Origin: Podospora bellae-mahoneyi | Lineage: Eukaryota > Ascomycota > Sordariomycetes > Sordariales > Podosporaceae | Assembly: GCF_035222275.1 (NCBI RefSeq) | Contig: NC_085881.1 | Location: 4,402,001 to 4,466,000 of the forward strand | Reading direction: 5' to 3' | DNA length: 64,000 bases | In this document: one piece after another, positions 36,980 to 50,264 of the stretch | Layout of the letters: each line of letters begins with the position of its first letter | How positions within the stretch are numbered: the first letter of the stretch is position 1 | The notes under the pieces: model-generated | Databases searched by the model: none | Told to the model about the DNA's origin: nothing | Seen by the model: the letters and a program-made list of their open reading frames with translations, nothing else | Position numbers and translations under genes: made by a program

Positions 36980-39240
36980 AGTTGTCCTTTGTGCTTTTGT
37001 GTATTTCGCCCTTATTTTTCCCCGTCGCCCGTTCGGGATGCGACGGGAACAGCAAGCCACAAAGGTGGTCTTGCTCTGTATATCCCCTCTCTCAACACTC
37101 CGATAGTGCATTAAGCGATGGGCTTGAAACAAGAGGAGCCCGTCGTGGCTGGCGAGGAGTTCGGTGCAGTTGGTTTTTGTGTAGCATATAATTGCGGAAG
37201 CGAGCGGGCGAGTGACGGATGATGTATAGACGACGGTGAAGACTATGCCATAGACATAGACGTCAGGGACAAGGGCCAAGGCGTGCCGGGCGGCTGAATA
37301 ATAAAAAAAGAAAGCAGTGATATCTGCAAACACTAATTTGTCGTTCCAAACTTGCCGAAGTCGTGGTATTGGTGTGAGAATTTGCGCGCAGAATCGGAGG
37401 CGTTGTTTGGGTCCCAGTTATAGGTCCTGAGCGCCGATGGTAGCTCGACAAAGTTTATCCCACAACCAATTGTGGAACTCACTTCGCAACCGTTGAACAT
37501 CGACATGGCCGAGGGCGGATGCAACGCATCAAGGCAGGTTGTGCCCAACGAGGCCGAGAGCATAACTCGAAGGGCTTTTCGCAGAATGCTGTGCAGAACG
37601 TTGGAAATCATCTTCCTGGCGAAAAGAAAGATGTCATCCCGCGAGGCAAATGGTAGCCGATGCGCCGGTGATTTTGCATCCCTGGGTGGAGTGATTGTTG
37701 GCGAGGGCTTTGTTCCACAGGAGAAGCACAAACCAGCAGCGGGCTCAGAAGCAATTCCCAGCTGACCACAGAAATGTGGGTCCACCTCTCATCCCAGCAT
37801 GACGACCCTATCCGGGGGCGAACGGCAGGATGAAAAGGAGGAGCAATATGTGCAATACCGACGCCGGAATCGTCGCGAGCTCTGGACATCGGCGTGAACG
37901 GTTCCGCTGAAAACTCTTGCGTGCTCTGCTGCTGGCACCGGCCGAGACCAAGGCAGAGGCAGAGAGCCACATGCGCGGGAATTCCGGGTCTTGATATCTG
38001 TGCAAGACGGCCACCCCGTAGAGTAGAGGAGAGCGCAAGCTTGTCAGATGAAGGGAAAACCAAGCTGTGACAGATCTCGAACACCGTAGCGATCCTGAGC
38101 AGGAGCGAGGCCACGTAGGAGTGTGGTTCGCCGGGGACAGATCAATGGCGAGCAGGCAGCTCCCGTGAGGGAAACAAGGCGCCATTGGCAGCTCCCGCGG
38201 GCTGATGCCGGGTATTTTTGAAGCAGATAGATTTGGAAGACTGTGATAAGTTTCCTCGAGGACGACGGTGTTTTGTGCGCTGATCGTGCATCTCTGGGTA
38301 AAAGCAAAGTCAGTCTCGGAATCATAAGCGCCGGAAGAAAGCCTTCCGCCAGGATGGAGGACGCCGTGGCAGGCAAGCTTGAGGTTTCCGGAGAAGGAAA
38401 GCAGAAAATAGAACATACCTGAAGAATCGAGAGATCACGGAGGAGGAGATATACTCTTCGCCACCGGAGGTGCGGTCTTCAGGCTGGGAGGAGGGTGAAA
38501 GATCAGCATTGCTGGAGATAAGCACCAGAGCTCAGCTGGGACCCATGCGCTGGTCTTCAAGGGAGGAAATCGGGGTCAGAAAATGGAGGAGGGCAAAAGT
38601 TTTTGCAAGATGATGGTACAGACGAAGGAGGGAAGGCTCCCGGTGTGCCGGACATCATGGTAGGCAGTGTGTTGTGTGTGTGGAAGGATTGCTGATGTCG
38701 ACAGCGATGGCTGCTAAAGAGAATTGGTACTTTCTCAGTGCAGTGGGGCCCACACTACCGAAGCCCCCAAAAGCCGTCGACTCCAGTCTTGCGGAGCCCT
38801 GCATCCTGATCCAATCGGGAAGTGCGCACGAGCCAAGATGGAAGCTTCGGTACGTACCCAGGCAGATCAACGTCCTGACCCCTCAGGGAAAACCTATGCC
38901 CCGCTGACGAAATATCCGTCCCGTCAAAAAGCTACCCCTCCTGCAGGCTATCGGCGGCCATCAAAGTTAATAACAACGTCTAAGAGACGAAGGCATTTTG
39001 TAGACTAACAGAGGCCTGATATTCACCTCGACTCTCTACGACCTATCAATTGAGTTTCTACACGTCAACCCGACTCCTCGTCCCAGCAAGCAACAACGCG
39101 CAACAACCCAGCGAAGTTCAGCCACCTCTCAACCCTCCACCACACCCCCACCATCCTCATCCCAACTCTGAATACTATCTAATCCGATCACGTCTCAACC
39201 TCACTCACCACCACCACCAGCACAACCACAACCCCGCAAC
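36980..39240. other. Intergenic between epl1 and kae1, 2.3 kb
   Basis: It contains the 3' UTR of epl1 and the CA-rich leader of kae1 (39010-39240). A minus-strand frame of 150 codons (37785-37333) and an overlapping plus-strand frame (37472-37765) have no recognisable features. A weak two-exon model at 38525-38044 is listed separately. Confidence 0.45.
38044..38525 (-). CDS. Weak two-exon gene candidate
   Basis: Exons 38525-38419 and 38293-38044 join in frame through a GTATGT donor and a CAG acceptor to give about 118 aa, starting MLISSNADLSPSSQPEDRTS. No family is recognised. Composition is Ser/Arg/Leu-rich and the third-position bias seen in the confirmed genes is weak. It may equally be non-coding transcribed sequence upstream of kae1, whose direction is opposite. 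Confidence 0.2.
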
Positions 39241-40305
39241 ATGACAGACCTCCTCAAAAACCCCCGCCGAATAGCCCTCGGCTGTGAGGGCTCAGCCAAC
39301 AAACTGGGCATTGGCATCATCCTCCACGAAAACGACACCTCTACCGTCCTCTCCAACATCCGCCACACCTTCGTCTCCCCCCCCGGCACCGGCTTCCTCC
39401 CCAAAGACACCGCCGCCCACCACCGCTCCTTCTTCGTCCGCCTCGCCCTCCAAGCCCTCCGTGTCGCCAACATCACCATCCCAGATATAGACTGCATCTG
39501 CTACACCCGCGGCCCCGGCATGGGCGCCCCCCTCACCTCGGTCGCCATCGCCGCCCGAACCCTTTCTCTCTTGTGGAACAAACCCCTCGTCGGCGTCAAC
39601 CACTGCATAGGCCACATCGAAATGGGCCGCGCCATCACCGGCGCCTCCCACCCCGTAGTATTGTACGTTTCCGGAGGCAACACCCAAGTCATAGCCTACG
39701 CCGAGCAACGCTACCGCATCTTTGGCGAAGCCCTCGACATAGCGGTAGGAAACTGCCTAGACAGATTCGCCCGAACACTAGAAATAAGCAACGACCCTGC
39801 CCCAGGGTATAATATCGAACAGCTCGCCAAACAAGGCGGGCGCATCCTCCTCGACCTCCCCTATGCAGTAAAAGGGATGGACTGCTCCTTCAGCGGGATC
39901 CTAACCCGGGCGGACGAGCTGGCGGCGCATATGAAGAGCGGGGGGAAAGGCCCAGACGGGGAAGCGTTTACACCCGCGGATCTGTGCTTTTCGCTTCAGG
40001 AAACGATTTTTGCCATGCTGGTCGAGATCACGGAACGGGCGATGGCGCACGTGGGGAGTTCCCAGGTTTTGATCGTGGGGGGTGTGGGCTGCAACGAAAG
40101 ATTACAGGAAATGATGGGTGCCATGGCGGCGGAGAGGGGGGGGAGCGTCTATGCCACAGACGAGAGGTTCTGCATCGACAATGGAATCATGATTGCGCAC
40201 GCTGGGCTGCTGGCATACGAGACTGGGTTCCAGACCCCCATTGAGGAAAGTACGTGTACCCAGCGGTTTAGGACGGATGAGGTGTTGGTGAAATGGAGAA
40301 AGTGA
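39241..40305 (+). CDS. kae1: KEOPS subunit Kae1, tRNA threonylcarbamoyladenosine transferase
   Basis: A single exon of 354 aa, the normal size for eukaryotic Kae1/OSGEP. ASKHA-fold motifs are in place: [16 protein letters not shown] near the start, the metal-binding HCIGHIEMG (His121, His125), the glycine-rich [14 protein letters not shown], and [10 protein letters not shown] with the third metal ligand Asp near 313. With Bud32, Cgi121 and Pcc1 it transfers the threonylcarbamoyl group to A37 of ANN-decoding tRNAs. The 5' half is extremely C-rich at third positions and the 3' half G-rich, an abrupt switch inside one exon. It lacks a mitochondrial presequence, which argues for the cytosolic paralogue rather than Qri7. 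Confidence 0.97.
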   Translation: MTDLLKNPRRIALGCEGSANKLGIGIILHENDTSTVLSNIRHTFVSPPGTGFLPKDTAAHHRSFFVRLALQALRVANITIPDIDCICYTRGPGMGAPLTSVAIAARTLSLLWNKPLVGVNHCIGHIEMGRAITGASHPVVLYVSGGNTQVIAYAEQRYRIFGEALDIAVGNCLDRFARTLEISNDPAPGYNIEQLAKQGGRILLDLPYAVKGMDCSFSGILTRADELAAHMKSGGKGPDGEAFTPADLCFSLQETIFAMLVEITERAMAHVGSSQVLIVGGVGCNERLQEMMGAMAAERGGSVYATDERFCIDNGIMIAHAGLLAYETGFQTPIEESTCTQRFRTDEVLVKWRK

Positions 40306-40757
40306 TGAATAATACCAAAGAGAAGAAAAAACAAGGTTTCACACCGAACTAAACAAACAGTTTGGACCCCTTATGAAAAGGTAGTTGTATTTGTATCTGG
40401 TCGGGCTGGTGGCTGTTTGGATCAAACAGTCCATCACCCCACCCACTCGTCATTTCCCCCGTTTCCACAAAAGCTCCCATATACATGATATCGAGACACG
40501 CAATTCTCACATGAGCCCAAGTGATATCTCTTTCTCTTTCAGACCATCAAAAACGTAGCCCCCCCGGCATACACACACACCATCATCTTCTGATGGTGTT
40601 ACCAAAGTCTGGCCACCAATTCATATTACTCCAAGAAACCCCGGCCTCTAAAAACACTGCCATGCATAAAAACAAAGCCCTGCCTCCCGCCACCACCAAT
40701 CCATGATAGTAATAATTCTTGGAATTAGCGTTAAATCATGTAAGAAAAAGGAAATAT
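40306..40757. other. Convergent 3' intergenic region
   Basis: This 450-bp AC-rich gap lies between the stop codons of kae1 and the SNF1 beta gene. It should hold both 3' UTRs. No other feature was seen. Confidence 0.5.
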
Positions 40758-42342
40758 CTAGATCCCTTCTGTCGTCGTGGGCTTGTACATGATCGTGGTC
40801 ACATACTGGTTGGTACATGTCAGCTTACCATCAACAAAACTCTTATTACTACAAAATAAACATACCTTGCTCTTATATCTCGTCGTCGCTGAAACTGCCA
40901 AAATGTTATTCTTGATGCTGCTCGTCGCCAAGTGATTCAACACCGTATGGTTCGGCATGTTCAAGACGCTATTGTCGTCCTTGATCAGCGTCGCCGCGTT
41001 CAAAATCGGCTTGCCCAAGAAGCCGGGAAGTGCTGGTGGCATGGGGAGCTTCTCAATCGCCGAGCAGGCAGTATTGTACTGTGGCGCATCCTCCTGCAGA
41101 TCAAAGTCGAGGAGATATCTTGGGATCTTGTGGGCAAACAGCTCGGCTGGCGGACAGTCCCTGAAGCTAGCTTTTGGCTGCTGCTGGTTCGACTCCTCTT
41201 CCGAGACGGGGTTCTGCGACCTCTCAGTCGTCTGCTGTCCGTCCTTGGCCGGAGCTCCAGCTGCCGCGGCACCACTACCACTTTCCGCGGCGGAGGGGAG
41301 GTCGTCTGGGTTGACTTCGATGTAGTTGACAAGGTTATTTCCAAAGTCGACAGTTGTTGGGAGGTCGGGGGATGTCTGCATTTGGCCATCTACCAAGAAT
41401 CGAATGTGGTGGGTGCCGGGGAGAATGTTAATCGTGGTCGCAAATACACCTGGTCGTCCCTCGCTGTGTCGAGGAAAATCTTTGTTAGCCTCTTCTTCAG
41501 AACCGAAATTCTGCGCTGAACGGGGTCTTCAACAGCACTTACACCGGGTGTAACCTCGTCTTGCGATTCCACTGAAAGATGGTCCCTGTAACGTAGACCT
41601 TGTCACCTCCCCGCTTCCATTCTAACCTCGTGGGCACCGTCGGCCTATTCTTGTCCACCAAAAGTCCCTCTGGGTCATCGTCCTCCAACACCGAAGCATT
41701 GCTGACATTTGACGGGGGGCGCACTAGCCCTTGCGGATCCAACTCCTCGACATCCTCCAATGGCTGTCCAATATCGGCAGGCGAGATAATCGGCGACCCG
41801 GGCGTGTGGACCTCCTCCTCGATGGGGAGGGGCAGCCGCGGCGGGCGCGTCATATACGACATATCTTGCAAGCTACTATGCGGCATGACGACGGATTCGT
41901 ATATGTCTTCGGACCTTGGTGAGCGGGGCGACCTCGGGGACGAAGGCGAGTTGTGAGAATAAGGGACAGCCACGGGCTTGGCGGGCTCATGCGAGGGGCC
42001 GGGTATGCCCTGCTTGACGTCGACGGGCTTCGCAACCGTCGTGGAGCGGTCAGCCGTCACCGAGGACAACGGGGTGGAATAACCCGGGGGGGATGCGGCG
42101 CGGGGTCGGTGCTGCAGTGATTTTGGCCGGTTGCTGCTGCTGGACGGTGGCTGGACGGCGGTGCCCTGGGCTTGGGTGAGGGAGGGTTCGGGCGGGGCGG
42201 CGACCCGGTGAGTCTGTACCGGAATCGGATGTTTGTTATCTCGCCTCACGGGCCGTGGAGACTCATTTTGGCTTCCTGGGGCGTTGGATTGGAAGGATGA
42301 CGACTGGCTCGTGGGTTTTGATGTGGAGGGGCTGTTTCCCAT
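40758..42342 (-). CDS. gal83: SNF1/AMPK beta subunit (Gal83/Sip2 type)
   Basis: Three exons, 42342-41543, 41463-40866 and 40805-40758, give 481 aa. The start MGNSPS is an N-myristoylation signal. Residues about 10-235 are Ser/Pro-rich and disordered. The glycogen-binding AMPK1_CBM domain follows (about 240-330: RLEWKRGGDKVYVTGTIFQW, then after splicing GRPGVFATTINILPGTHHIR), and the C-terminal ASC domain begins near 385 (PAELFAHKIPRYLLDFDL) and ends YVTTIMYKP. The 48-nt last exon completes the final beta strand. Intron 1 has a CTAAC branch. The subunit scaffolds and localises the SNF1 kinase controlling carbon-source responses. Confidence 0.95.
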
Positions 42343-43036
42343 TTTTAATCAACCTTTCTTCTCCGGGCGTGCCTGCTGTCCGATAGCAGCACACGCGAAC
42401 CCGAAACAAAATCGGAGGGTGGGAGAGCAGTGAAGTTTGGGCTGGCGGGTACGGGGTGGTGCTGGGTGCTGGGTGCTAGGAGGTGCTGGGTCCTAGCGGA
42501 GTATTCGCTATGTAACAGAAAAACACAACAGATGGGAGTGCCGGAGAGCGATAACAAAGGGGAGACTGGCTCAACTTGACTCCGATACGGTTAAGAAAAG
42601 AAGCGGACGACAGAGAATTCAGCCAGTTTCAACCGCGGGTAAAGCCAATTCAGAAGGTAAATGGTTCAGCAGATGGAGGTGCTGAGGTCCACTGTCTGGG
42701 GGTTCAGTCGTTTTTGATGGATCGATGAAAGATCCCCCCCCAAGCAGGTTTCCCCTCGCTCCACCACCACAAGTCATATGTGGTCCGTGTCACCCATGTC
42801 ACCCAGAGCCGGGGTCCCAGTCCCTGCCCAGCCAATTGCGCCCCCACTGGTGGACGTCTTCGTGCATCTTCACCAACTGGTTGCAACTCTCACTTACATA
42901 CATCCTCTCACGCATCAAAGGCCTTACTTATTCAAAGCCCCCGCTCACTTCTACCACCCCCCACTTCACTTCACTTCACTTCACTTCACTTCACTTCACT
43001 CTTTCTCATCCCATCTCTCATCCCCTCTCATCCAAA
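42343..43036. promoter_or_regulatory. Divergent promoter, gal83 / spt4
   Basis: This 694-bp gap separates the two start codons. It includes the pentamer repeat at 42962-43001, which should fall in the spt4 5' UTR. Other motifs were not assigned. Confidence 0.5.
42962..43001. repeat. Pentamer microsatellite (CACTT)8
   Basis: About eight uninterrupted CACTT units end 36 bp before the spt4 start codon, so the array is probably transcribed in its 5' leader. Confidence 0.9.
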
Positions 43037-43459
43037 ATGTCTGAAAACTACGTCGCCCCCGGCCAACAGCGCTACCTTCGCGCCTGCATGGTCTGCAGCA
43101 TAGTCATGACCCATCAGCGTTTCCGAGACGAAGGCTGCCCCAACTGCGAAGAGTTCCTCCACCTCCAAGGCTCCAGCGAGCAAATCGAGTCCTGCACCTC
43201 GTCCGTCTTCGAGGGCCTCATCGCCATCGCCGACCCGACCAAGTCCTGGATAGCCAAATACAACCGCCTCGACGGCTACGTCCGCGGCACCTACGCCAAC
43301 AAGGTCCTCGGCCAGCTGCCAGACGAGATCCGCACCATGCTGGAGGAGGAGTATAGGATTCAGTATATCCCGTAAGTTTAGCGCGCTCTTTCGACTCATC
43401 ACTACTATGTGCTAACTGTGCATGACAGGCGCGATGGTAGCGCTACAGAGGCGGACTGA
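43037..43459 (+). CDS. spt4: Transcription elongation factor Spt4
   Basis: Two exons, 43037-43371 and 43429-43459, give 121 aa. The intron has GTAAGT, GCTAAC branch and CAG. The four zinc ligands are present: C17 and C20 (RACMVC) and C34 and C37 (GCPNC), followed by the Spt4 fold with the conserved [18 protein letters not shown]. The short last exon adds RDGSATEAD. Spt4 pairs with the Spt5 NGN domain to form DSIF, which clamps RNA polymerase II during elongation. Confidence 0.97.
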
Positions 43460-43908
43460 GCAGAGTTATGGTGGCGTGAGGTGATGAGATGAAAAAATCT
43501 ATCATAATTAATGTAGCTGTGTGCGATTGAAGCTTTTTTCTTGCATCAATAGCGGGTTGGGAATGGCGCAAAATTAATTAGGACTCGAAGACTTTTGAAA
43601 TTTCAAGGACGTCTGTTTTGGGTACTTATGTTTTGGAAGCTGTTTCGAAGAGCCGCCAATATCTTGCACCTAAGGCAAGGTCACACTATCATCACGGTAT
43701 AATCTGGATTCTTGGAGTCATCACCACTATCAACTCACACCAGTAATATATTTAGGTTACCACGCTTTCCCCCCTCCATGATGTTTTATTGTGCTGTTAA
43801 CCGTCCGACGCCCCGCAGCCATCACAACCATCCATACGTGACAGAAAACGCCCACCCGAATCCCTCTTCTCCGCACTATAGAAACCAACCATCGCTAGCA
43901 TGACACCA
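43460..43908. other. Convergent 3' intergenic region
   Basis: This 449-bp gap lies between the stop codons of spt4 and the AP-1 gamma gene, with AT-rich sequence near 43490-43590. Nothing beyond 3' UTRs is seen. Confidence 0.5.
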
Positions 43909-46707
43909 TTAAGCAGGCTCCTGCCAAGCAACCACATCCATTACCTGTCCCGCCCCGGGGTGAGTATACCCAATCTTCAAGCGCAAGCGCAGAGGCTGTT
44001 CACAGGATTGTTAGCAAAGTACTTTTGTACCATGGAACGTACAATCACTTACCCCCTTGCAACCCGCTACCCTCATCATTTGTGTGGCCTCAGCACCATG
44101 CGCCACATCTGTCGATGAAATGCTGAGTAACTGCAACTTCTGTGATTTTGGCACAGCAGCCTGCAGCCCAACATTGGAGAGAGGGGCCCCAGACGTGTTC
44201 TTGAATCTGGCGATGGCCTGAACTGTGCCTTCCGCGTTTCTTTGTGTCTGGATAGTCACGTTCAGGCCGTTGTTGTCGTAACATGGGTATCCAACTGGGG
44301 CAGCAGGAGCAGCGGCCGCCTGTGGTGCTGGGACAGCATCCATGGAGAAGAGGGCAGCGCTGGGTGGAGGGGCGGCAGCAGCCGGGCCGGGAGGTGGCGT
44401 GGACGTTGGTCCTTGCGAAAAGAGATCCATGATCGAGGCCACATTGGACTGTGCCGGAGCTGGCGAAGAGCTGGTAGGAGCCGGGGCGCTGGCTCCTCCA
44501 AGAATATCCGCAAGCAAATCCGCGTTCTGAGTGCCATTGACTGGCGACGGGGCCGATGGTCCGCTATCGCCCATGAGGTCGAAAAGAAGATCCTCCTCTT
44601 TCGGCTTGAGAGACTTGGACTTCCTGTTGTCCGCCTTCTTCGTCTTCTTCGCCGCTTCGCCAAGTACTCGTGATGATTCCTTGATCTGAGGAGGCGGCAT
44701 CTTCTCGAGCACACCACGGCGAATGTCGTCGTATGAAAACAGGTTGCTGAACTCAACCGCACGTTGTTGCACCTCGACGTCCAAACTTGTCTGGTGGTTT
44801 TGTAACAGGCGCCGTATCCGTTCGATCTGTGCTGGCTCGGAGAACCTGGTCGTGAGTTTGACCAAGGCTGTGATCACATACTCGGTGGTAACCTGAGTAC
44901 CATAACTGCTGCTAAGAATGGTGGAGAACAGATCAACGATTTCGTGCTCCTTGACTTCCTTCACCAATTCCTCCTCCTCGTACTGACCACGGAGCAGAGC
45001 ATCGCCATACTCACCAATACACCAAGCACCGGCTTGTGTCAAGCTCTCCTGTGTGATGTCCATTTTGAGATTCGCGTAAAGCTTTTGTACGGCATACGTC
45101 TGAAGCTCAGGGGTTGTGGCGATAAGACGAACGAAGGACGACAAGATCGGCTCCTTCACGTAATTGCCCGCCAAGCTCAGCACGCGCAACATGGTATCGA
45201 ATTGCCACCTCTTGGTTGGTGCATAACGGTCCGCAGCGACGCCAATTTGGGTGGTCATGGTTGGCTTAAACTCGTTATCAGCCACCTCCAAGAATGCCAA
45301 CAGTTCCCTAATGAGAACCCGAACATTGCTCTCGTTGATGAGGGTAAAGCTGAGGTCCAAGGCTCTTCTCCTGATGCTGATATCGGGATCCCTCAGACAC
45401 TCCAAAATAGTGTTCCGATGTCTCTGTACGGCATTGGTATCGATGGCCACCACCTTGACCAAGGTGTTCAGCGCGACGTAGCGAATGTTGTTATCCTTGT
45501 TCGTCAAGAACTTGCCCAGAATATTCACACCCAGAACACGCAAGCCAGAGTCCGCCTCGATATCCAGAATCGTCCGTACCGCCTCGTAGAGAATCGAGTT
45601 TCCAACATTCTTGGAAGAGTCGGTGTTGGTCGCGACCTGCGCGAGAATATCGTTGATCTGTTCTGTTACCTGGGTATCATTGCGGGCCAAAACACGAAGC
45701 AACCGCAGAAGCTTGACCTGCAAGAAGGGGTCTGTAATTCCAGTGACGTCGTGCTCAGGGGCATATCCCGAGGATGCCAGCCCCTTCAGAATCCTCACGA
45801 GAGCAGGGACAAACTGCTTGAACTTGTCGACAATTCCCTCCTCACCGCCCTCGGCTTCGTCGGCCTCGCAAAGACTGTTGACCAAGGTCAGGCCGCAGAG
45901 CAGCACGCCGTGATTCCTATCGGACAGAAGCTGGCTCGCCTTTTCGATAAAGTGTTCTTGTAGGTCTGGTACTTTTCGACAAATCCGCATGGCGCAGAGG
46001 GCTGCTTTTCGTCGAATATAGGGGTTCGCGGTGGATATCAGGTTCTCGATCTGACTGAACAAATCTCTCGACATTTCGACCGAGGCGATGTTTCCGAGAG
46101 TACACAAGGCAAGACCGACCACGTATTGATTAGAATGTTGCAGGTCACTAGTACCATCGAGTCAGTTGGTTGTAGGATTCTCTGCCAGAGCAAATGGACG
46201 CACTTTTGGAGAGAGTTGGTGACCAAGGTGAGAACCTCCTGGTTCTCGTCCAGCAGCAAACTTGTTGCCAAATGCCCTAACCGCTTGTCGGCGAAACGAG
46301 GTGATGCGAGAAGCTTCAAGCACTCAATCTGGCCGAAATGAGTGCGCTCGCCAAGCGTGAAGAGGTAGAGTAGCTTGGCCACATTGTTCCGCCTGTACCG
46401 TTCCTACTATCAGCACACACACTGCCCAACCCAGACTGTCTGTCTCCAGGGGTCGATGATATATGTACCTGACACCGTGGTCTGCGCTCTCTTCCCTGAA
46501 GCTGGCACGGATGGATGCGCTTTCTTTCTGAATGACGGCTCTTTCGTCGGCGATGGTCTTCGCGGCGCGTACGTTGCGGATGAACTGCTTGACTGTGGGG
46601 TTGCAGGCACGTCAGTAACTCCCGATACGGCTGGCTGGCTGGCGATACATTGGCGCAGATGTAGGTAGGCAAAGGGAATGGCGGGCATTAAACTCACGGG
46701 AACTCAT
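43909..46707 (-). CDS. apl4: AP-1 adaptor gamma-adaptin
   Basis: Five exons, 46707-46698, 46592-46469, 46392-46204, 46147-44053 and 43995-43909, give 834 aa. The first exon is 10 nt (MSS plus one base). The start [20 protein letters not shown] and the block [20 protein letters not shown] are diagnostic of gamma-adaptin. The adaptin trunk runs to about residue 590. The hinge has clathrin-box-like LLFDL and a DLL motif, and an Ala/Pro-rich stretch. The ear domain (about 715-834) starts [10 protein letters not shown], and the last exon supplies [20 protein letters not shown]-1 links clathrin, cargo and Arf1 at trans-Golgi/endosome membranes. All introns are 56-105 nt GT-AG. Confidence 0.97.
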
Positions 46708-47836
46708 GTTGACTTTATTAGGGCCCTCGTAGGGGCCTAGGGGAGAATTCGGTCCAGAATTGAGAGCGGGAGGTTTGGAGGAGGTTGTTCGTGTGTTCGC
46801 TAGTTGCAGACCGTTGCCGCATTACCAGATGGTCTCTCACAGCGATGTGGCTCTGCGTGCTGTCCGCTGGAGGTTCAAGGTGGCAGCTGTCGACCCATGT
46901 CGCATTCGGTGCCTCAGGCAGCGTCCATTGCGATTGGCGTCTGTTCCAGACCCTGAGGGTTCAGAGTGGGTCACTTCCCCCTTTCAATAATCTCGACACT
47001 TGTCATTTGAAGAGGCCTGCAAAGCATAGGTGCAATGGAGGGTTTCAAGATGGAGAGATGAAATTCTGTAGAGAACCAAAAGTCCCCGTCAGAATTGCTG
47101 TCGTTGTGTGTGCTCGCTGAGGCTATCTCACCATGGCTTCAGGTCTCTCACTCTTCCAAGGAACCTGAAAAAGGGGTAAAATAGGGGCTCCAGGCAAGCA
47201 CACCCTGACTGACCCTTTGTCAACTAATGGACTTTTTCGACTCTTGCAAGAGTCTAATTCATATCATACAGCTGATTGCGTAGACATCAAACTTTGAACG
47301 AGGTCTATGTAAGGTCAAGATAATCTTTTGGTCATTGTTTAGGCGCTCAGTTTTAGCCTTCGAGTCATGACCGAAAGAAGGGCTGAACCAGACAAACATT
47401 GAGTGTTGCTTTCAATTTCTCACGATACGTGGGTTGATATCTCAAACTCATTTCATAGGAAGAGCAACCGCTGCAACGTGCGGCTATCCAGAACAATAAA
47501 CCATTACAACTGTTGCTCTCAATCGATTAATCCCTTCGCGGAACAATATCCAAGCGATTATGGAGTGCATACCAAATGCAAGGCCGTTGAATGTAGATAA
47601 ACTCGACCCGACTGACCGTTTAACCTCTGACACAAGCCACGAACCAGCCAATATCAAACCCAAAATTCTCTTCACTTCATTTACATCTCTCGCCTCCCAC
47701 AAATAAGAAAGCTCCTAGATATTCCCATCCCTCCGACCTCAATCTCACACCAACTCACCACATACATATTTCTCAACCATCCACCTCAACCTCCACCAAA
47801 CCCACCCTAAAGCATCCTCTAGAGCCAACAACCAAA
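46708..47836. other. Divergent intergenic region, 1.1 kb
   Basis: No gene-like frame was found between the AP-1 gamma start and the small gene at 47837. The 150 bp before the latter is CA/CT-rich leader-like sequence. Confidence 0.45.
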
Positions 47837-48159
47837 ATGGAACCACCACAACCCCCCAAACCAATCCGATTGTAAGCCCATTTCCCCCCTCACCGTCCCC
47901 ATGCTCCCCATCCATCTAACAACCTCTCAGCCCCCGCTCCAAAAGAATTCTCCTCCTCGCCTTCGCCGCAACAGCAGCCTTCCTCCCCCGACCCTCCTCC
48001 TTTGGCTCCGGCGGCGGCGGCGGCCCAACATGCGGCATGAACGCAGTCATGATCCCCACCGCCATCCGCCTCCGCGAGAGCATCAAAGAACGAGCTGGCG
48101 GGACTCGCAGCATCCCACGACCGCCCCTGTATCTCGCCCGATCGACAACAAAAGCTTAA
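47837..48159 (+). CDS. Small spliced membrane-protein candidate, 87 aa
   Basis: Exons 47837-47871 and 47931-48159 join in frame through GTAAGC, a CTAAC branch and CAG. The product starts MEPPQPPKPIRFPRSKRI, has one hydrophobic segment (about residues 18-30, ILLLAFAATAAFL), a Gly run, and a basic C-terminal part (AIRLRESIKERAGG). Third positions are almost all C in the first 60 codons of exon 2, matching the confirmed genes and supporting translation. No family is recognised. The positively charged stretch before the single hydrophobic segment would suit a mitochondrial inner-membrane or ER protein. The C-terminus is less certain because the coding-like bias fades. Confidence 0.5.
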
Positions 48160-49284
48160 GAAACCGATCATAAGCTTTCGACCAAAAGAGACTTTGCAAC
48201 ACTTGTTCAAAAGTCTCACCAACAAAAATGCCAGAGAGACACTGAACAAAAACAACGTGTTGCTTCCCTCTCGGAAAGGTCATCGAGTAAAAATCTGAAA
48301 AAGGAGGAATGGAGTTATTGCCTGGGCTTACACAACTAGCTGGTAATGGAGGAGGATGGGAAGAACTACACGTAAAGAAAGGAATCAATGGAAAAATCAC
48401 ACCTACTACAACACCCGACATAGAATAATTACACCCAACCCACCTCACCTCACCTCTCGCATCACATCGGGCATCATCTACACATCCTCCCCTTTGTTCC
48501 TCTAACTTAGCCAGCCCTATAGGGCTGAGCCTCGTTTTCGGCTTCCCTAGTACCTAGTATCGTCCAGCACTGCCACAATCATCATGCACGAGCGGGAGGA
48601 GGCGGATGCTTCCTTGGGGGACCAAGATTATTATATACTAGCGGCTGGCTCGGCAAAAATGACGTTAATGGTCAGCTTATTATTCCCCCCTCTCTTCATT
48701 GCTTGTGTCACTTGTCTTGTTCCTGTGTAACTTTGGGCAATTGGGTACACACACAAGTCTATTCCCTTCTAAAACAGGCTTCTCATTATCAACCCTACAC
48801 TAAGAATATCCCGCTGGACAAAAAGAACATCGCGCTGAAGTCGAAAAGGCAAAGAGTCGTCAAGACAAACAACGAGGCGGTGGTCAGCTCCCGACCTTGA
48901 ATAGCCAACAAAAACAGACTAACCCCCTCGACCCAGAAGGCAGGCTTAGAAGTCTTTTGTGTTTGCTGAATGATTCCCACCCCTTCAATCATCAATCACC
49001 ACCTTCACTGTTTGATGCTTGGTGTTGGCGTACCCCACTGACCCCTGAAACCCCCCGGAAAAGGGGAGCATCCTTAGGGTGGAGATGGCGTCAAGCATGA
49101 TGCCCAATAGAGAACAGGGGAATCCCTTGCGATTGATGTTTGATATCAAACCTCTGGCGATAAAACCCGACCCGACGCTGACCGGGGCAGACCCATCCAG
49201 AATGAAGTAGAAAGAAAAATCCGAAACATTAGACGCAGGTTTTCGTAAGACGTGACGTTAAATGCAAATTGGCTGCTTCGGAGT
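48160..49284. other. Convergent intergenic region, 1.1 kb
   Basis: It lies between the small gene and the calmodulin stop codon. AT/CA-rich with no supported gene. It should include the calmodulin 3' UTR. Confidence 0.45.

Positions 49285-50264
<980 letters not shown>

Noticed and set aside
37333-37785. Minus-strand frame of 150 codons between epl1 and kae1
   Set aside because: An overlapping plus-strand frame is nearly as long, neither resembles a family, and no exon joins were convincing.
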